DNA of 64,000 nt, taken from assembly GCF_003315175.1 (NCBI RefSeq), contig NZ_QNRQ01000011.1:84440-148439 (forward strand), read 5' to 3'. This document shows, piece after piece, positions 9,441 to 18,334 of the stretch. The position numbers and the translations under genes were made by a program. Source of the DNA: Eoetvoesiella caeni. Lineage in GTDB: Bacteria > Pseudomonadota > Gammaproteobacteria > Burkholderiales > Burkholderiaceae_B. Under the pieces are notes generated by a model. It was given only the letters and a program-made list of their open reading frames with translations. It was not told the origin of the DNA and did not search any database. Position 1 is the first letter of the stretch. Every line of letters starts with the position of its first letter.

Positions 9441-12400
9441 GACCATCGTTGCGGGTATCAACGAGGCGGCAGCGGCAGGTTTTCGCGGCCGCCTCATCGC
9501 CCGCGGCCAAGCACGCGCCATGATCTGGCGCGATGGCGCCCTACCACCGGATGCACCTGCCTTCTCTCCTCAGCTCAGCTACGACCTGCATTCCTATGGT
9601 TATGCCATGCTTGGGCTCGGTCTGCGTCTCCGTGAGCTAGGTGGTGACGCTGCGCAGGCCCGTGTCGCTTTCGAGCAAGCCGCAACTGCTCTGGAGGCAG
9701 TTATGGCCAGAGGAAACCCTGGGGAAGCTGATCGAGACTTCCACTTCATCATGACCGCAGCGAGCTATCACCTGGCTCGGCTGTCTGCACGGGCCTACTC
9801 GCTCCTCACTATCGTTGAAACCGAGGAAAATTTCTCGCCGATAGAGCGGGCCTTGGCCCTCCTGATGCTCCGCAATATCGACGGCCTCCGAACCATGTCG
9901 CTGGACTACAGGGTTTTGGGGACCGGAAGTGACGAGCAGATCACTGCCACAATCCAGGGGCATCTGGATCAGATCGAAGCAGCCGTAGGCCAGGCAGGCG
10001 ACGAAAACGCCTTTCTTTTCGACAGCCTGGATACGGCGCTTACCGACTCTTTTCTCGCCGCCATGTCTCTGTTCTTGCTGGCGCTGGAGCGTGGCGAACG
10101 GCAGATTCTCGACCAAGCTTTAGCCCGCCTCCAAGAAAGCCTGAGCGTCTGCAGCGAAATGAACTTGCTGCCCCAATGGTGGGCGCATCGCGTGGCGATC
10201 CATATCTTGCCCGATCTCTGGTCCAATACCTTCCACGAAAAGGTGCCGATGCTGCCGATTGGTGGAGCCGCCGCCGATTGGCCTCGCCTCCGTGATTTAT
10301 TCATTGCCTCTCTGCTGAATCGGCCAAGAGCTGAAGTTGATCTATGGCCCTCGCAGATCGAAGCCGCAACGCGCGCTGTCGATCAGTCCGACGACCTAGT
10401 GGTTTCGCTGCCCACCAGCGCCGGCAAAACCAGAATTGCCGAGCTGTGCATCTTGCGCTGCCTCGCCGCAGGCAAGCGCGTCGTCTTCGTAACACCGCTC
10501 AGGGCGCTGTCCGCCCAGACTGAAGTGACGCTACAGCGAACCTTCGGGCCACTCGGTAAAACCATCTCCGCCCTCTACGGCAGCATTGGAGTGAGTGGCT
10601 TCGATGAGGATTCGATTCGCGAGCGCGATATCGTCGTCGCTACCCCTGAAAAGCTCGATTTCGCGCTGCGTAACGATCCTTCACTGCTCGATGATGTCGG
10701 CCTTCTTGTCTTCGACGAAGGCCACATGATTGGCATGAACGAGCGCGAGATCCGCTACGAGGTGCAAATCCAGCGACTCCTTCGGCGTGCCGATGCACAC
10801 GATCGCCGTATCGTCTGCCTGTCGGCGATCCTTCCCGATGGGGATCAACTGGATGATTTCGCGGCGTGGCTCCGCCGCGACCATCCCGGCGGCCTAATCA
10901 AGAACGATTGGAGGCCGACGCGACTGCGGTTCGGCGAGGTCGTCTGGAACTCGCCCTTTGCTCGACTCAACCTTCGCGTCGGCGACGAGCGTCCATGGGT
11001 ACAGCGATTCCTCACCGGATTTGCCCCTCCGGACTTCGTACCACCAAAGCGACGTCGCACGCGCCTCTTCCCGAAAGATCAGCGCGAGCTTAGCCTGGCG
11101 ACAGCCTGGCGACTCGTTGATGATGGCCAGACGGCCCTTATCTTCTGCCCAGAACGCCGGAGCGTTGAGCCCTTCGCCGACGTTATTGTCGATCTCCACG
11201 AGCGCGGCGCACTTCGCTCGCTTCTTGAAGTCGATCCGAATGTGCTGAACGCAGCGGTCACGCTCGGAGAGGAATGGCTTGGGCCAAACAGTGCGCTCCT
11301 AAAGTGCCTGAGGTTGGGCGTTGCCCTACATCATGGCGCCCTACCGACGGCTTATCGCAAGGAGATCGAGCGCCTTCTTCGGGAAGGTATTCTGAAAGTC
11401 ACGATTTCCTCACCGACCCTTGCCCAAGGGCTGAATCTCTCGGCCACGGCTGTTGTCATGCACTCGCTTCACCGCAACGGCGCGCTCATCGAGGTTTCCG
11501 AATTCAAGAACGTCATCGGCCGAGCGGGTCGAGCCTACGTTGATGTGGAAGGCATCGTACTCTTTCCGATGTTCGATGAGGTCGCGAGAAAGCGGCTCAA
11601 TTGGGAGAGCCTCATCAGCAACGTGGGCGCTCGGGAGATGGAGAGCGGACTTGTTCGGCTCGTCGCAGCGCTACTGAGTCGGATGCACGTCAGCATCGGT
11701 GACGACCTCGCCCAGCTTGTCGAATACGTGGCGAACAATGCTCAAGCGTGGACGTTCCCTGAGATAGCCAATGAGTCTCCCGAAGATCGCGAACGCGCGC
11801 TTGCCGAGTGGGAACGGCGCGTCGCTACGCTTGATACCGCCATCCTGAGCCTGATCGGCGAGAACGACATCCCAGATGACGGCATTGAAACTGCGCTTGA
11901 TGACATTCTCCAGTCTTCCCTGTGGCAACGCCGCCTACTGCGCCAGAATGAACAGGTGCAGCAGACTCTAAAGGCGGGGCTACTCGCGCGCAGCCGATTG
12001 ATCTGGGCGCAGTCCACGGCTCCCCAGCGGAGAGGGTACTTCCTCGCCGGCGTTGGATTGGCAACTGGCCACGCTCTTGACGCGATTGCAGAGGGGGCCA
12101 ACCTACTGCTGGTTCAGGCCAATGCAGCGCTTCTTACCAACAACGCAGAAGAAGCGATCGCGGCGATCACCAACCTCGCTGAGCAGGTGTTCGCCTTCTA
12201 TCCGTTCATGCCAGACTCCTTGCCTGACAACTGGCACGACATCCTGCGCTGCTGGTTGCTCGGCCAGCCGCTAGCGGGCATTGTCGCTGGCCAGGAGTCG
12301 GAGACCCTTCAGTTTATCGAAGGCGGTCTCGTCTATCGTCTGCCGTGGGCCATGGAGGCCATACGAGTGCGGGCCGCCGCCAACGGCGATACTGTCGCTG

Positions 12401-12936
12401 ACCTGGAACTTGAGGATTTTGAACTTGGCTTAGCTGTCCCCGCTGTCGAAACAGGCACGATGAATCGTTCAGCCTCGATTCTGATCCAAGCCGGCTTCAG
12501 TTCCAGACTCGCCGCTATAAAGGCCGTCGCCGATACGGCGGCAACTTTCACTACCAGCCAGGCATTGAAGCTCTGGCTCAATTCCGAAGCTATCGCCATG
12601 TGGAGTGCACTGCCGGATTGGCCCACTGCAGAGACCAAGGCGATGTGGATCGAATTCGCGCAAAGCTTCACGCCAGCCGACAGGCGAACTTGGACTGAAC
12701 GCCGCTATTGGGCCGGCGTCGCTTGGTATGGCGTCCCGGTCCCACCTGGTGCGCCTGTCAGGCTCCATCACTGGAACGGTCAGCCGATCGTCCTATCAGG
12801 AGAGGGGCTTCCCATGGGCACCCTTCAGGCTGCGCTCAACCCAGTTCGGAGCGGCCTAATGCGGGCCACAGTGTCTCAAGAGCCCGGCAGAATCGACCTG
12901 AGTTATTTAGGCCCCGACGATTTGTGGCAGGTGTAA
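9424..12936 (+). CDS. hamB: Hachiman defence helicase HamB (Ski2-like SF2)
   Basis: 1170 residues. An N-terminal helical region of about 300 residues precedes a superfamily-2 helicase core. Motif I is SLPTSAGKTR (about 328-337), Ia VVFVTPLRALSAQ, motif II LVFDEGHMIG (DEGH, about 430), motif III LSAILPDGD (about 465), motif V LAQGLNLSAT and motif VI VIGRAGRAYVDV (about 697-708), followed by a long C-terminal region. This matches HamB, which works with HamA as sensor and gatekeeper. The start ATG lies within the last codons of hamA. It is the last gene of the defence operon; the leftward conjugation genes begin just downstream (convergent, 59-bp gap). Confidence 0.87.
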   Translation: MPTTPETIVAGINEAAAAGFRGRLIARGQARAMIWRDGALPPDAPAFSPQLSYDLHSYGYAMLGLGLRLRELGGDAAQARVAFEQAATALEAVMARGNPGEADRDFHFIMTAASYHLARLSARAYSLLTIVETEENFSPIERALALLMLRNIDGLRTMSLDYRVLGTGSDEQITATIQGHLDQIEAAVGQAGDENAFLFDSLDTALTDSFLAAMSLFLLALERGERQILDQALARLQESLSVCSEMNLLPQWWAHRVAIHILPDLWSNTFHEKVPMLPIGGAAADWPRLRDLFIASLLNRPRAEVDLWPSQIEAATRAVDQSDDLVVSLPTSAGKTRIAELCILRCLAAGKRVVFVTPLRALSAQTEVTLQRTFGPLGKTISALYGSIGVSGFDEDSIRERDIVVATPEKLDFALRNDPSLLDDVGLLVFDEGHMIGMNEREIRYEVQIQRLLRRADAHDRRIVCLSAILPDGDQLDDFAAWLRRDHPGGLIKNDWRPTRLRFGEVVWNSPFARLNLRVGDERPWVQRFLTGFAPPDFVPPKRRRTRLFPKDQRELSLATAWRLVDDGQTALIFCPERRSVEPFADVIVDLHERGALRSLLEVDPNVLNAAVTLGEEWLGPNSALLKCLRLGVALHHGALPTAYRKEIERLLREGILKVTISSPTLAQGLNLSATAVVMHSLHRNGALIEVSEFKNVIGRAGRAYVDVEGIVLFPMFDEVARKRLNWESLISNVGAREMESGLVRLVAALLSRMHVSIGDDLAQLVEYVANNAQAWTFPEIANESPEDRERALAEWERRVATLDTAILSLIGENDIPDDGIETALDDILQSSLWQRRLLRQNEQVQQTLKAGLLARSRLIWAQSTAPQRRGYFLAGVGLATGHALDAIAEGANLLLVQANAALLTNNAEEAIAAITNLAEQVFAFYPFMPDSLPDNWHDILRCWLLGQPLAGIVAGQESETLQFIEGGLVYRLPWAMEAIRVRAAANGDTVADLELEDFELGLAVPAVETGTMNRSASILIQAGFSSRLAAIKAVADTAATFTTSQALKLWLNSEAIAMWSALPDWPTAETKAMWIEFAQSFTPADRRTWTERRYWAGVAWYGVPVPPGAPVRLHHWNGQPIVLSGEGLPMGTLQAALNPVRSGLMRATVSQEPGRIDLSYLGPDDLWQV

Positions 12937-12995
12937 CTCCCAATCTCCAAACTATGGATGAAGAAAGCAGGTAGCGTCGTATCGTCGGGAGACCT

Positions 12996-13226
12996 TCATG
13001 CGCCGACTTTGGAGGCAATCACCTTCCTGAATCCCCGATCCCGCGCAATGAACGCCTCCAGCATGTGCGGGATCAGCGTCACCGCATCGACCGCTTCGCC
13101 GTAGGTCTGCCCATGCAACGTGGCGTAACGGTCGAGGTCGGCCTTCAGGCTGGCCGGACATGCAAAGGTCAGCTTGACGGTTTCGCTCTTGGGCAGCGGG
13201 CCGAGCCGCAGCTTGTTCGTGTTCAT
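12996..13226 (-). CDS. DUF2274-type ribbon-helix-helix-like protein after trbI
   Basis: 76 residues, starting MNTNKLRLGPLPKSETVKLT and containing FACPASLKADLDRYATLHGQ, a sheet-then-helix pattern like small RHH regulators. A DUF2274 gene directly after trbI is a regular feature of Tn4371-type and IncP-like T4SS operons. Its ATG overlaps the trbI stop by 4 nt (ATGA arrangement), so it is the last gene of the leftward transfer operon. Role unknown, possibly regulation of transfer or replication. Family recognised with fair confidence from context and sequence. Confidence 0.75.
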   Translation of the reverse strand: MNTNKLRLGPLPKSETVKLTFACPASLKADLDRYATLHGQTYGEAVDAVTLIPHMLEAFIARDRGFRKVIASKVGA

Positions 13227-14518
13227 TGCGAGGCTCCCCTGTTGAAGAACAGCGGTTGGTACGGACGCAGCACCAGGTCGCGGTTGACGATGATGCGCAC
13301 CGGCAGGCCGGGGCGAGCCGTCAGCGTGGGCTGGATGTTCATGTTGCGCCGGGTCATCTCCTGGCCGATCTGGTTCACGCTGTCCTGCACGCTGTCGCGG
13401 CCGGCAATGACGACGCGATCCCCGCCCTGGCGATTCTCCGGGGCGGCCAGTTCGGCGCCGACGCCCAGCAGCGTGGTCAGCACCGCGCCGGCGAAGATGC
13501 GATCCCAATGCCAATCGACACCATCCTCCAGGCCCGCGTAACCGGCCGGGTCCGTGCCCACGAGGTTGTCGAGCTGGCTTGATGAGGTGTCCGGCAGGAT
13601 CAGCCGGTGCCACACCATCTGGAGTCGGGTCTGCCCGTAGCTGACCTGGCTGTTGTAGCGGCCCAGGATGCGCGAGCCCTGCGGGATCAGCAGATGGCGG
13701 CCGGTGGCCGTGTCGTAGATCGGCTCCGTCACCGTGGCGATCACGTCGCCCGGTAGGTCGGACTTGATGCCCGTCACCAGTGCGCCCGCGATCACCGTGC
13801 CGGCCATCACCTGATACGGCGAGGCAGGTAGTTGCAGGTTGCCAGAATTGCGGGTTTGCACAGGACCGGCATTGCTCAGAAACGCTTCCTTCTGGTCCTG
13901 CCGGTTCTGCACGGCGGTGGGATCGCCCGGCTGCGCGGCCGTCGAAGCCGGTCCGGCGGCCAGCGGATCGAAACCCGCCAGTCCGGTCAGCGGTGGGGTT
14001 CCTGCCATGCTCTGAGTGGGAGGGGCTACGGCGGCGCGCTGTCCGCCCGTGCTGAAGAACACGGACGAAGCCGCCGCTTCCTCGGCCTCCTTGAGCCGCG
14101 CTAGGCGCTCGGCTTCGGCCGGGTCATAGCCCGGTTGCGAGTAACCCTGCGCTCGCTGTTCGGCGCGCAGGATCGGTGCTCCGAGGTCGCCGGGTAGCGG
14201 TTCGCCCAGCTCCGGCGGCAGCGGTGGCAAGGTCGGCGGTAGTTGCGAATAGTCGATGGGCAACTGCGCCAGCCCTTCGGAGCGCGACACGCGATCGACG
14301 TTGTACAACTCGGTCGGCTCGCCTGCGCCACGGCGCTGCGGTGCTTGCAGCGACCAGAGCGTTGCGCCCAATACGGCGGCGGCCACGCTGCCGACCAGAA
14401 CTGCCAGCATGCGCCGGTTCAACCGCGTGACGGGACGCGGCTGCGCCCGCAGGGCGACTTGTTCCGGCGCCAGCTTCGGGGCGGCGCCAAGCATGTCCGG
14501 AGAATCGTCCTGGCTCAT
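13223..14518 (-). CDS. trbI: Conjugal transfer protein TrbI (VirB10-like)
   Basis: TrbI spans both membranes and couples ATP energy to the outer-membrane pore of the type IV secretion system. The 431-residue protein has a cytosolic N-terminus and one transmembrane helix (RRMLAVLVGSVAAAVLGATLW, about 35-55). A long proline-rich periplasmic stretch (QLPPTLPPLPPELGEPLPGD) leads into the VirB10 beta-barrel domain (PYQVMAGTVIAGALVTGIKS, RHLLIPQGSRILGRY, MVWHRLILPDTSS). ATG at 14518 is chosen over an upstream in-frame extension because it lies just 2 bases after the trbG stop and matches family N-termini. Part of the trbB-trbI operon. Confidence 0.93.
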   Translation of the reverse strand: MSQDDSPDMLGAAPKLAPEQVALRAQPRPVTRLNRRMLAVLVGSVAAAVLGATLWSLQAPQRRGAGEPTELYNVDRVSRSEGLAQLPIDYSQLPPTLPPLPPELGEPLPGDLGAPILRAEQRAQGYSQPGYDPAEAERLARLKEAEEAAASSVFFSTGGQRAAVAPPTQSMAGTPPLTGLAGFDPLAAGPASTAAQPGDPTAVQNRQDQKEAFLSNAGPVQTRNSGNLQLPASPYQVMAGTVIAGALVTGIKSDLPGDVIATVTEPIYDTATGRHLLIPQGSRILGRYNSQVSYGQTRLQMVWHRLILPDTSSSQLDNLVGTDPAGYAGLEDGVDWHWDRIFAGAVLTTLLGVGAELAAPENRQGGDRVVIAGRDSVQDSVNQIGQEMTRRNMNIQPTLTARPGLPVRIIVNRDLVLRPYQPLFFNRGASQ

Positions 14519-14520
14519 GG

Positions 14521-15516
14521 TCAGTTCCTCCGCGCGCCCGTCGTGCCGTCCGTGCGCTCGATGCGCACCACGTCGCCCTTGTCGCCACCCAGGCGCAATT
14601 CGGCCGCGCCGAACAGCCGGTCCACGATGTAGTACGGCGACCGGAAGCGGTAGTTCACGAGTTGGCCATCGCCCTGTGCGCCGATCACGAACAGTGGCGG
14701 CAACTCGCCCTGTGCGATGCCGCCGGGAAACTGGATGTAGACTTTCTCGCCGTCGTCGAAGGCGCGCAGCGGCTTCCACGGTGTATTGCTACCGCTGATC
14801 GCGTAGCGGAAGCGGATGTTCTCCAGCGACAGGCCCGTATCGAGCGGCGCCGCCGTCTGCGCCGCCCGCGCCTGGCGCTGCAAGGCCAGCATGCGGTCGC
14901 GCGGATAGTCCCAGGACACCGACGCCATCCACGCCTTTTCGGTCGAAGTCAGTTCGATCAGATAGGTGCGGCGGCTGGTGGTGATGACCAGATTGGTCTT
15001 GAGGCCGGTGCGGATCGGCTTGACCAGCACGTTGACGCGCAGTTCGCCGCCGGCGCCGCTCGACGTATCGCCGACGATCCAGCGCACCGTGTCGCCGGCG
15101 GCGACCGTCACCAGTTCCTCGCCGGGCTGGAGTGTAATCACCGTGACCCGCTCGGGACTCGTATAGACCTGGTACAGCGCGCCGTCGGTAAACGGCCAGA
15201 CCTGAATCGCATTGATGTAGCCTTCGCGCGTGGGCGCCATGCGCGCTTCCTCGTTGGCGCGGGATACGCGCACGCGCTCGTCCTCCGGCTCGGGTGTCAC
15301 CTCCGTTTCCGCGAGTTCGGGCAGCGGCATCAACTGCCCCGGTAGCGGCAAAGGCTCCGGCACCGCAACCACTTCCATCGGCAGAGGTGGTTCGGGCAAG
15401 GGCTGCGCCTGCACCGGCTCGTCGAGCGTGATGCTCGGTGGCTTGCGTGGCGTGGCGCAGCCCGCCAGCGTGACGGCAATCAATGCAACAGCATAAAAGC
15501 GCAAAGACGGTTTCAT
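14521..15516 (-). CDS. trbG: Conjugal transfer outer-membrane lipoprotein TrbG (VirB9-like)
   Basis: 331 residues with a lipoprotein signal peptide (MKPSLRFYAVALIAVTLAGC, lipobox LAGC with acylated Cys20). TrbG is the VirB9 family member that lines the outer-membrane core complex with TrbI and a VirB7-like lipoprotein; here the lipobox on TrbG may make a separate VirB7 unnecessary. The N-terminal periplasmic domain (GYINAIQVWPFTDGALYQVY, LQPGEELVTVAAGD) and the C-terminal VirB9 domain (FRYAISGSNTPWKPLRAFDD, KVYIQFP) are clear. Overlaps trbF by 4 nt. Confidence 0.92.
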   Translation of the reverse strand: MKPSLRFYAVALIAVTLAGCATPRKPPSITLDEPVQAQPLPEPPLPMEVVAVPEPLPLPGQLMPLPELAETEVTPEPEDERVRVSRANEEARMAPTREGYINAIQVWPFTDGALYQVYTSPERVTVITLQPGEELVTVAAGDTVRWIVGDTSSGAGGELRVNVLVKPIRTGLKTNLVITTSRRTYLIELTSTEKAWMASVSWDYPRDRMLALQRQARAAQTAAPLDTGLSLENIRFRYAISGSNTPWKPLRAFDDGEKVYIQFPGGIAQGELPPLFVIGAQGDGQLVNYRFRSPYYIVDRLFGAAELRLGGDKGDVVRIERTDGTTGARRN

Positions 15517-16217
15517 GGCCTGCCTCCTTCGGTTGAGTCGAGTTCACGGCTCCATGACAGGCCGTTGACGTAGATGCCCAATGGATTGCGGCGCAACCGT
15601 TCCTCGGTGCGCGGCGTTTGCAGCACGATGGAGACCACCGCCGTCCAGCGTTCCAGCCCTGCCGCCGCGCCGTTGACGTAGCGGCGCTCCGTCCAGCGCA
15701 CGTTGAACGACGTGTCGCTGGCGCGTACAACGCTGTTGATCTCCACCGTCACCGTTTCCCGGCCGATCCGCGCAAAGGGATCGTTGGTGCGCGCGTAGTC
15801 GTTGAGCACGGCCGCGCCGCGGTCGGTGGTGTAGTCGTAGGCTTCGAGCCAGTTGTCCCGCACCACGATCGGGTCGATGGACAACGAGCGAACTATCGTG
15901 ACGAAACGTGCCAAGTGATAGCCGATCTGCACGTCTGTTGGCCGGTACGGCGTGGCTGCCTCACCGACGGCGCGCACCTGCCCGCCGTGGTCCACCTCCA
16001 CCACGTAGGGCGTGACGATGGACTGCGCCGAGCGCCAGACGAGGCCGCCCGCCATCAGCAGCGCGAGCGCGAGGCAGCCGAAGGCCATCAGCCGCCAGTT
16101 CTTCGCCTGTGCGCGGGCCGAGCCGATGCGCTCGTCCCACACCTGTTCGGCAGCCTGGTACGGCGTGGCCGGCTGTGGTGTGTCGGCATAGCGCACCTGC
16201 GGTCGTTTGAATCGCAT
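15513..16217 (-). CDS. trbF: Conjugal transfer protein TrbF (VirB8-like)
   Basis: 234 residues with a cytoplasmic N-terminus, one transmembrane helix (LMAFGCLALALLMAGGLVW, about 43-61) and a periplasmic VirB8 NTF2-like domain (TPYVVEVDHGGQVRAVGEA, QIGYHLARFVTIVRSLS, TDRGAAVLNDYARTNDPF). VirB8 proteins are assembly scaffolds of the inner-membrane complex. A start ATG at 16217 follows trbL by 12 bp. Typical length. Part of the leftward trb operon. Confidence 0.92.
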   Translation of the reverse strand: MRFKRPQVRYADTPQPATPYQAAEQVWDERIGSARAQAKNWRLMAFGCLALALLMAGGLVWRSAQSIVTPYVVEVDHGGQVRAVGEAATPYRPTDVQIGYHLARFVTIVRSLSIDPIVVRDNWLEAYDYTTDRGAAVLNDYARTNDPFARIGRETVTVEINSVVRASDTSFNVRWTERRYVNGAAAGLERWTAVVSIVLQTPRTEERLRRNPLGIYVNGLSWSRELDSTEGGRP

Positions 16218-16229
16218 GGCAGGTTCTCC

Positions 16230-17591
16230 TTATGAGTTCGATGGGTCGCGCAGGCTGGGGCCGCTGCCCGAGCCGCCGCCGTCGCCACCGCGCAGCGTGT
16301 GCGCGACGGTGGTGGCGGCATGGGTGAGCTGCTGGCGGCGTTGCAAGCGCCTCGCCCACGCGGGTTGTCCGGTGCTGGCGGCGGCGTCCGCACTGCCGCC
16401 CTGAGCGGCCGAGCCGGTAGCAGCGCTGCCCGTGGAAGCATCGGGATTGATGGCGGCAGCGGCACGCGCCTTCAGCGAATGCACACCGGCGGCCACGCGC
16501 TGCCCGACCGACTGCGCGCCGGTCCTGGCAACATTGCCCAGACCGGCCGCCGCGCCCTTGAGGCCACCGCCGGCACCAGAGGAACCCGCTTGGAAGGCCG
16601 ACTTGGCGCTGCTCGCGGTCGATGCCATCGAACGTGCGCCGCCGACGGCCATGCGGGCAGCGCCAGGTGCCATGCGCGCGCCGGTCGCAACGGCACCACC
16701 GACGCCGGTGGCTACCGCACCCACGGCAACGGCGGTCCCGGCCGCGCCGAGCGTGGCTCCCGCCATCGCACCGGCGCCGAGCTGCGGCGAACCGGACACC
16801 AGTCCGGTAGCAATACCCGGCCCGAAGATCCCGAGCGCCAGCAGCGCAAGGGATGCCAACATGATGACCAGCGCATGGTCGATGGAGGGTTCGTCCGGCG
16901 CGACCTGGAATTCGGCGAACAGGCCGGTGCCGATGCCGACGATCACCGCCAGCACCAGCACCTTGATGCCCGACGACACCACATTGCCCAGCACCTTCTC
17001 GGCCAGGAACGCGGTCTTGTTCCACAGCGCGAACGGCACCAGCACGAAGCCGGCAAGCGTCGTCAGCTTGAACTCGATCAACGTGATGAAAAGCTGGATC
17101 GCCAACACGAAGAACGTGACGATCACCACGAGCCAGGCCAGAAACATGACCGCGATGGGTGTCACGTTCACGAACACCTCGGGGAAGCCCGCCATGTCGC
17201 TGATCTGTTCGAGGATCGGCGCGCCGGCGTCAACGCCCACCTTGGCCAGCCGGCCGGGTTGCAGGAACTCCGCCTGCGTGATGGTCGATCCCGAAGCCAT
17301 CAATCCCAAACCCGCGAACGAGCGGAACACGATGCTGGCCAGCCAGTTGAAATTGCCGATGATGTAAGCGAAGGCACCGATGTAGAGCACCTTGCGGATC
17401 AGCTTGGCGATCACATCGTCGCCCTGGCCGGTGGCATGGCTCATCGCCCAATAGAGGCCCGCGATGGTCATGTCGATCACGATCAAGGTGGCGGTGAGGA
17501 ACGCAACCTCGCCACCCAGCAGACCGAAGCCCGAGTCGATGTAGGTGGAGAAGACGATGAGGAAGCGGTCGATCACCGAGATGTCGTTCAT
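16230..17591 (-). CDS. trbL: Conjugal transfer protein TrbL (VirB6-like)
   Basis: 453 residues. The N-terminal half holds about six to seven hydrophobic helices (VAFLTATLIVIDMTIAGLYW, VLYIGAFAYIIGNFNWLASI, LAWLVVIVTFFVLAIQLFIT, VLVLAVIVGIGTGLFAEFQV and others), the polytopic channel-forming part of the VirB6 family. The C-terminal half is a long Ala/Gly/Ser-rich tail (about 270-453), usual for TrbL and poor in other motifs. It sits in the inner membrane and takes part in DNA passage. The strong GC bias creates long false frames on the opposite strand. Confidence 0.92.
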   Translation of the reverse strand: MNDISVIDRFLIVFSTYIDSGFGLLGGEVAFLTATLIVIDMTIAGLYWAMSHATGQGDDVIAKLIRKVLYIGAFAYIIGNFNWLASIVFRSFAGLGLMASGSTITQAEFLQPGRLAKVGVDAGAPILEQISDMAGFPEVFVNVTPIAVMFLAWLVVIVTFFVLAIQLFITLIEFKLTTLAGFVLVPFALWNKTAFLAEKVLGNVVSSGIKVLVLAVIVGIGTGLFAEFQVAPDEPSIDHALVIMLASLALLALGIFGPGIATGLVSGSPQLGAGAMAGATLGAAGTAVAVGAVATGVGGAVATGARMAPGAARMAVGGARSMASTASSAKSAFQAGSSGAGGGLKGAAAGLGNVARTGAQSVGQRVAAGVHSLKARAAAAINPDASTGSAATGSAAQGGSADAAASTGQPAWARRLQRRQQLTHAATTVAHTLRGGDGGGSGSGPSLRDPSNS

Positions 17592-17602
17592 GGCGCGTGC
17601 CC

Positions 17603-18334
17603 TCAGTCGCCGCCGTAGAACGGCACGGTCTGCGGCGTGTAGGGCGTGCCTTCGCCGTGGAAGCGTCGCCGCACTTCGCGGGCGCGCTCGGTGGCTGCTG
17701 CCTGCCGCGCCAGTTCCAGCGACGCGGCGCGGTCCTGCGTCAACTGGAGCTGCTGCGCCTGGATCGCCTGCTTGGCCTGCAAGGCCAGCAACTGGTTGGT
17801 TGCCTGCATGGCTTGCAACGCGCCGGTGGCCGACTGGCTCTGGCCGACCAGATCGGCCAGCACGCCTTCGTCCTCGTTGAGGTTCTGCGACACCTGCGCC
17901 TGCATCCGCATGGCTGTGTGCAGGCCGTCGAGCGTGTGTCGCCAGCGTTCGCGCGCGTCCTGCGCCATGCGGTCACCACTGACGGTCGCGGCGTATTCGT
18001 GCGGGTACAGCCGGGCGAATTCCCGATCCATGTTCGTCACGTCGTAGGCCAGACCCTGCGCCTCGGCGATCAGGCGTTCGGTGGTCGCCAGCGTCGAGCG
18101 CAGGCGATTGACCACGTTGTAGTCGAGGCTCGTCAGATTGCGTGCCTGGTTGATGAGCATCTGCGCTTCGTTCTGAAGCTGCCGCACCTGGTTGTTGATC
18201 TGCTCCAGCGTGCGGATCGCGGTCAGCGTGTTCTGGATCAGGTTGGTCGGGTCAATCACCGCCCATTGCGCCTGCGCGGCAGGCAGCGTGCAGAACAGAG
18301 CGGCAGCGACGGTCGCAAGAAGTGTCTTCTTCAT
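17603..18334 (-). CDS. trbJ: Conjugal transfer protein TrbJ (VirB5-like)
   Basis: 243 residues with a Sec signal peptide (MKKTLLATVAAALFCTLPAAQAQW, cut after AQA). The mature part is almost entirely alpha-helical and rich in Q/N/A (TLEQINNQVRQLQNEAQML; LALQAKQAIQAQQLQLTQD), the pattern of VirB5/TrbJ minor pilus proteins. It is periplasmic or surface exposed at the pilus tip and may influence recipient contact. Its ATG overlaps the trbE stop by 4 nt. In IncP plasmids, trbK (entry exclusion) follows trbJ; none is present here, and exclusion may fall to eexN instead. Confidence 0.92.
   Translation of the reverse strand: MKKTLLATVAAALFCTLPAAQAQWAVIDPTNLIQNTLTAIRTLEQINNQVRQLQNEAQMLINQARNLTSLDYNVVNRLRSTLATTERLIAEAQGLAYDVTNMDREFARLYPHEYAATVSGDRMAQDARERWRHTLDGLHTAMRMQAQVSQNLNEDEGVLADLVGQSQSATGALQAMQATNQLLALQAKQAIQAQQLQLTQDRAASLELARQAAATERAREVRRRFHGEGTPYTPQTVPFYGGD

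Noticed and set aside
16299..17618. 439-codon rightward open frame opposite trbL
   Set aside because: Composition-driven shadow of the Ala/Gly-rich trbL tail; His/Arg/Gln-rich with no family similarity.
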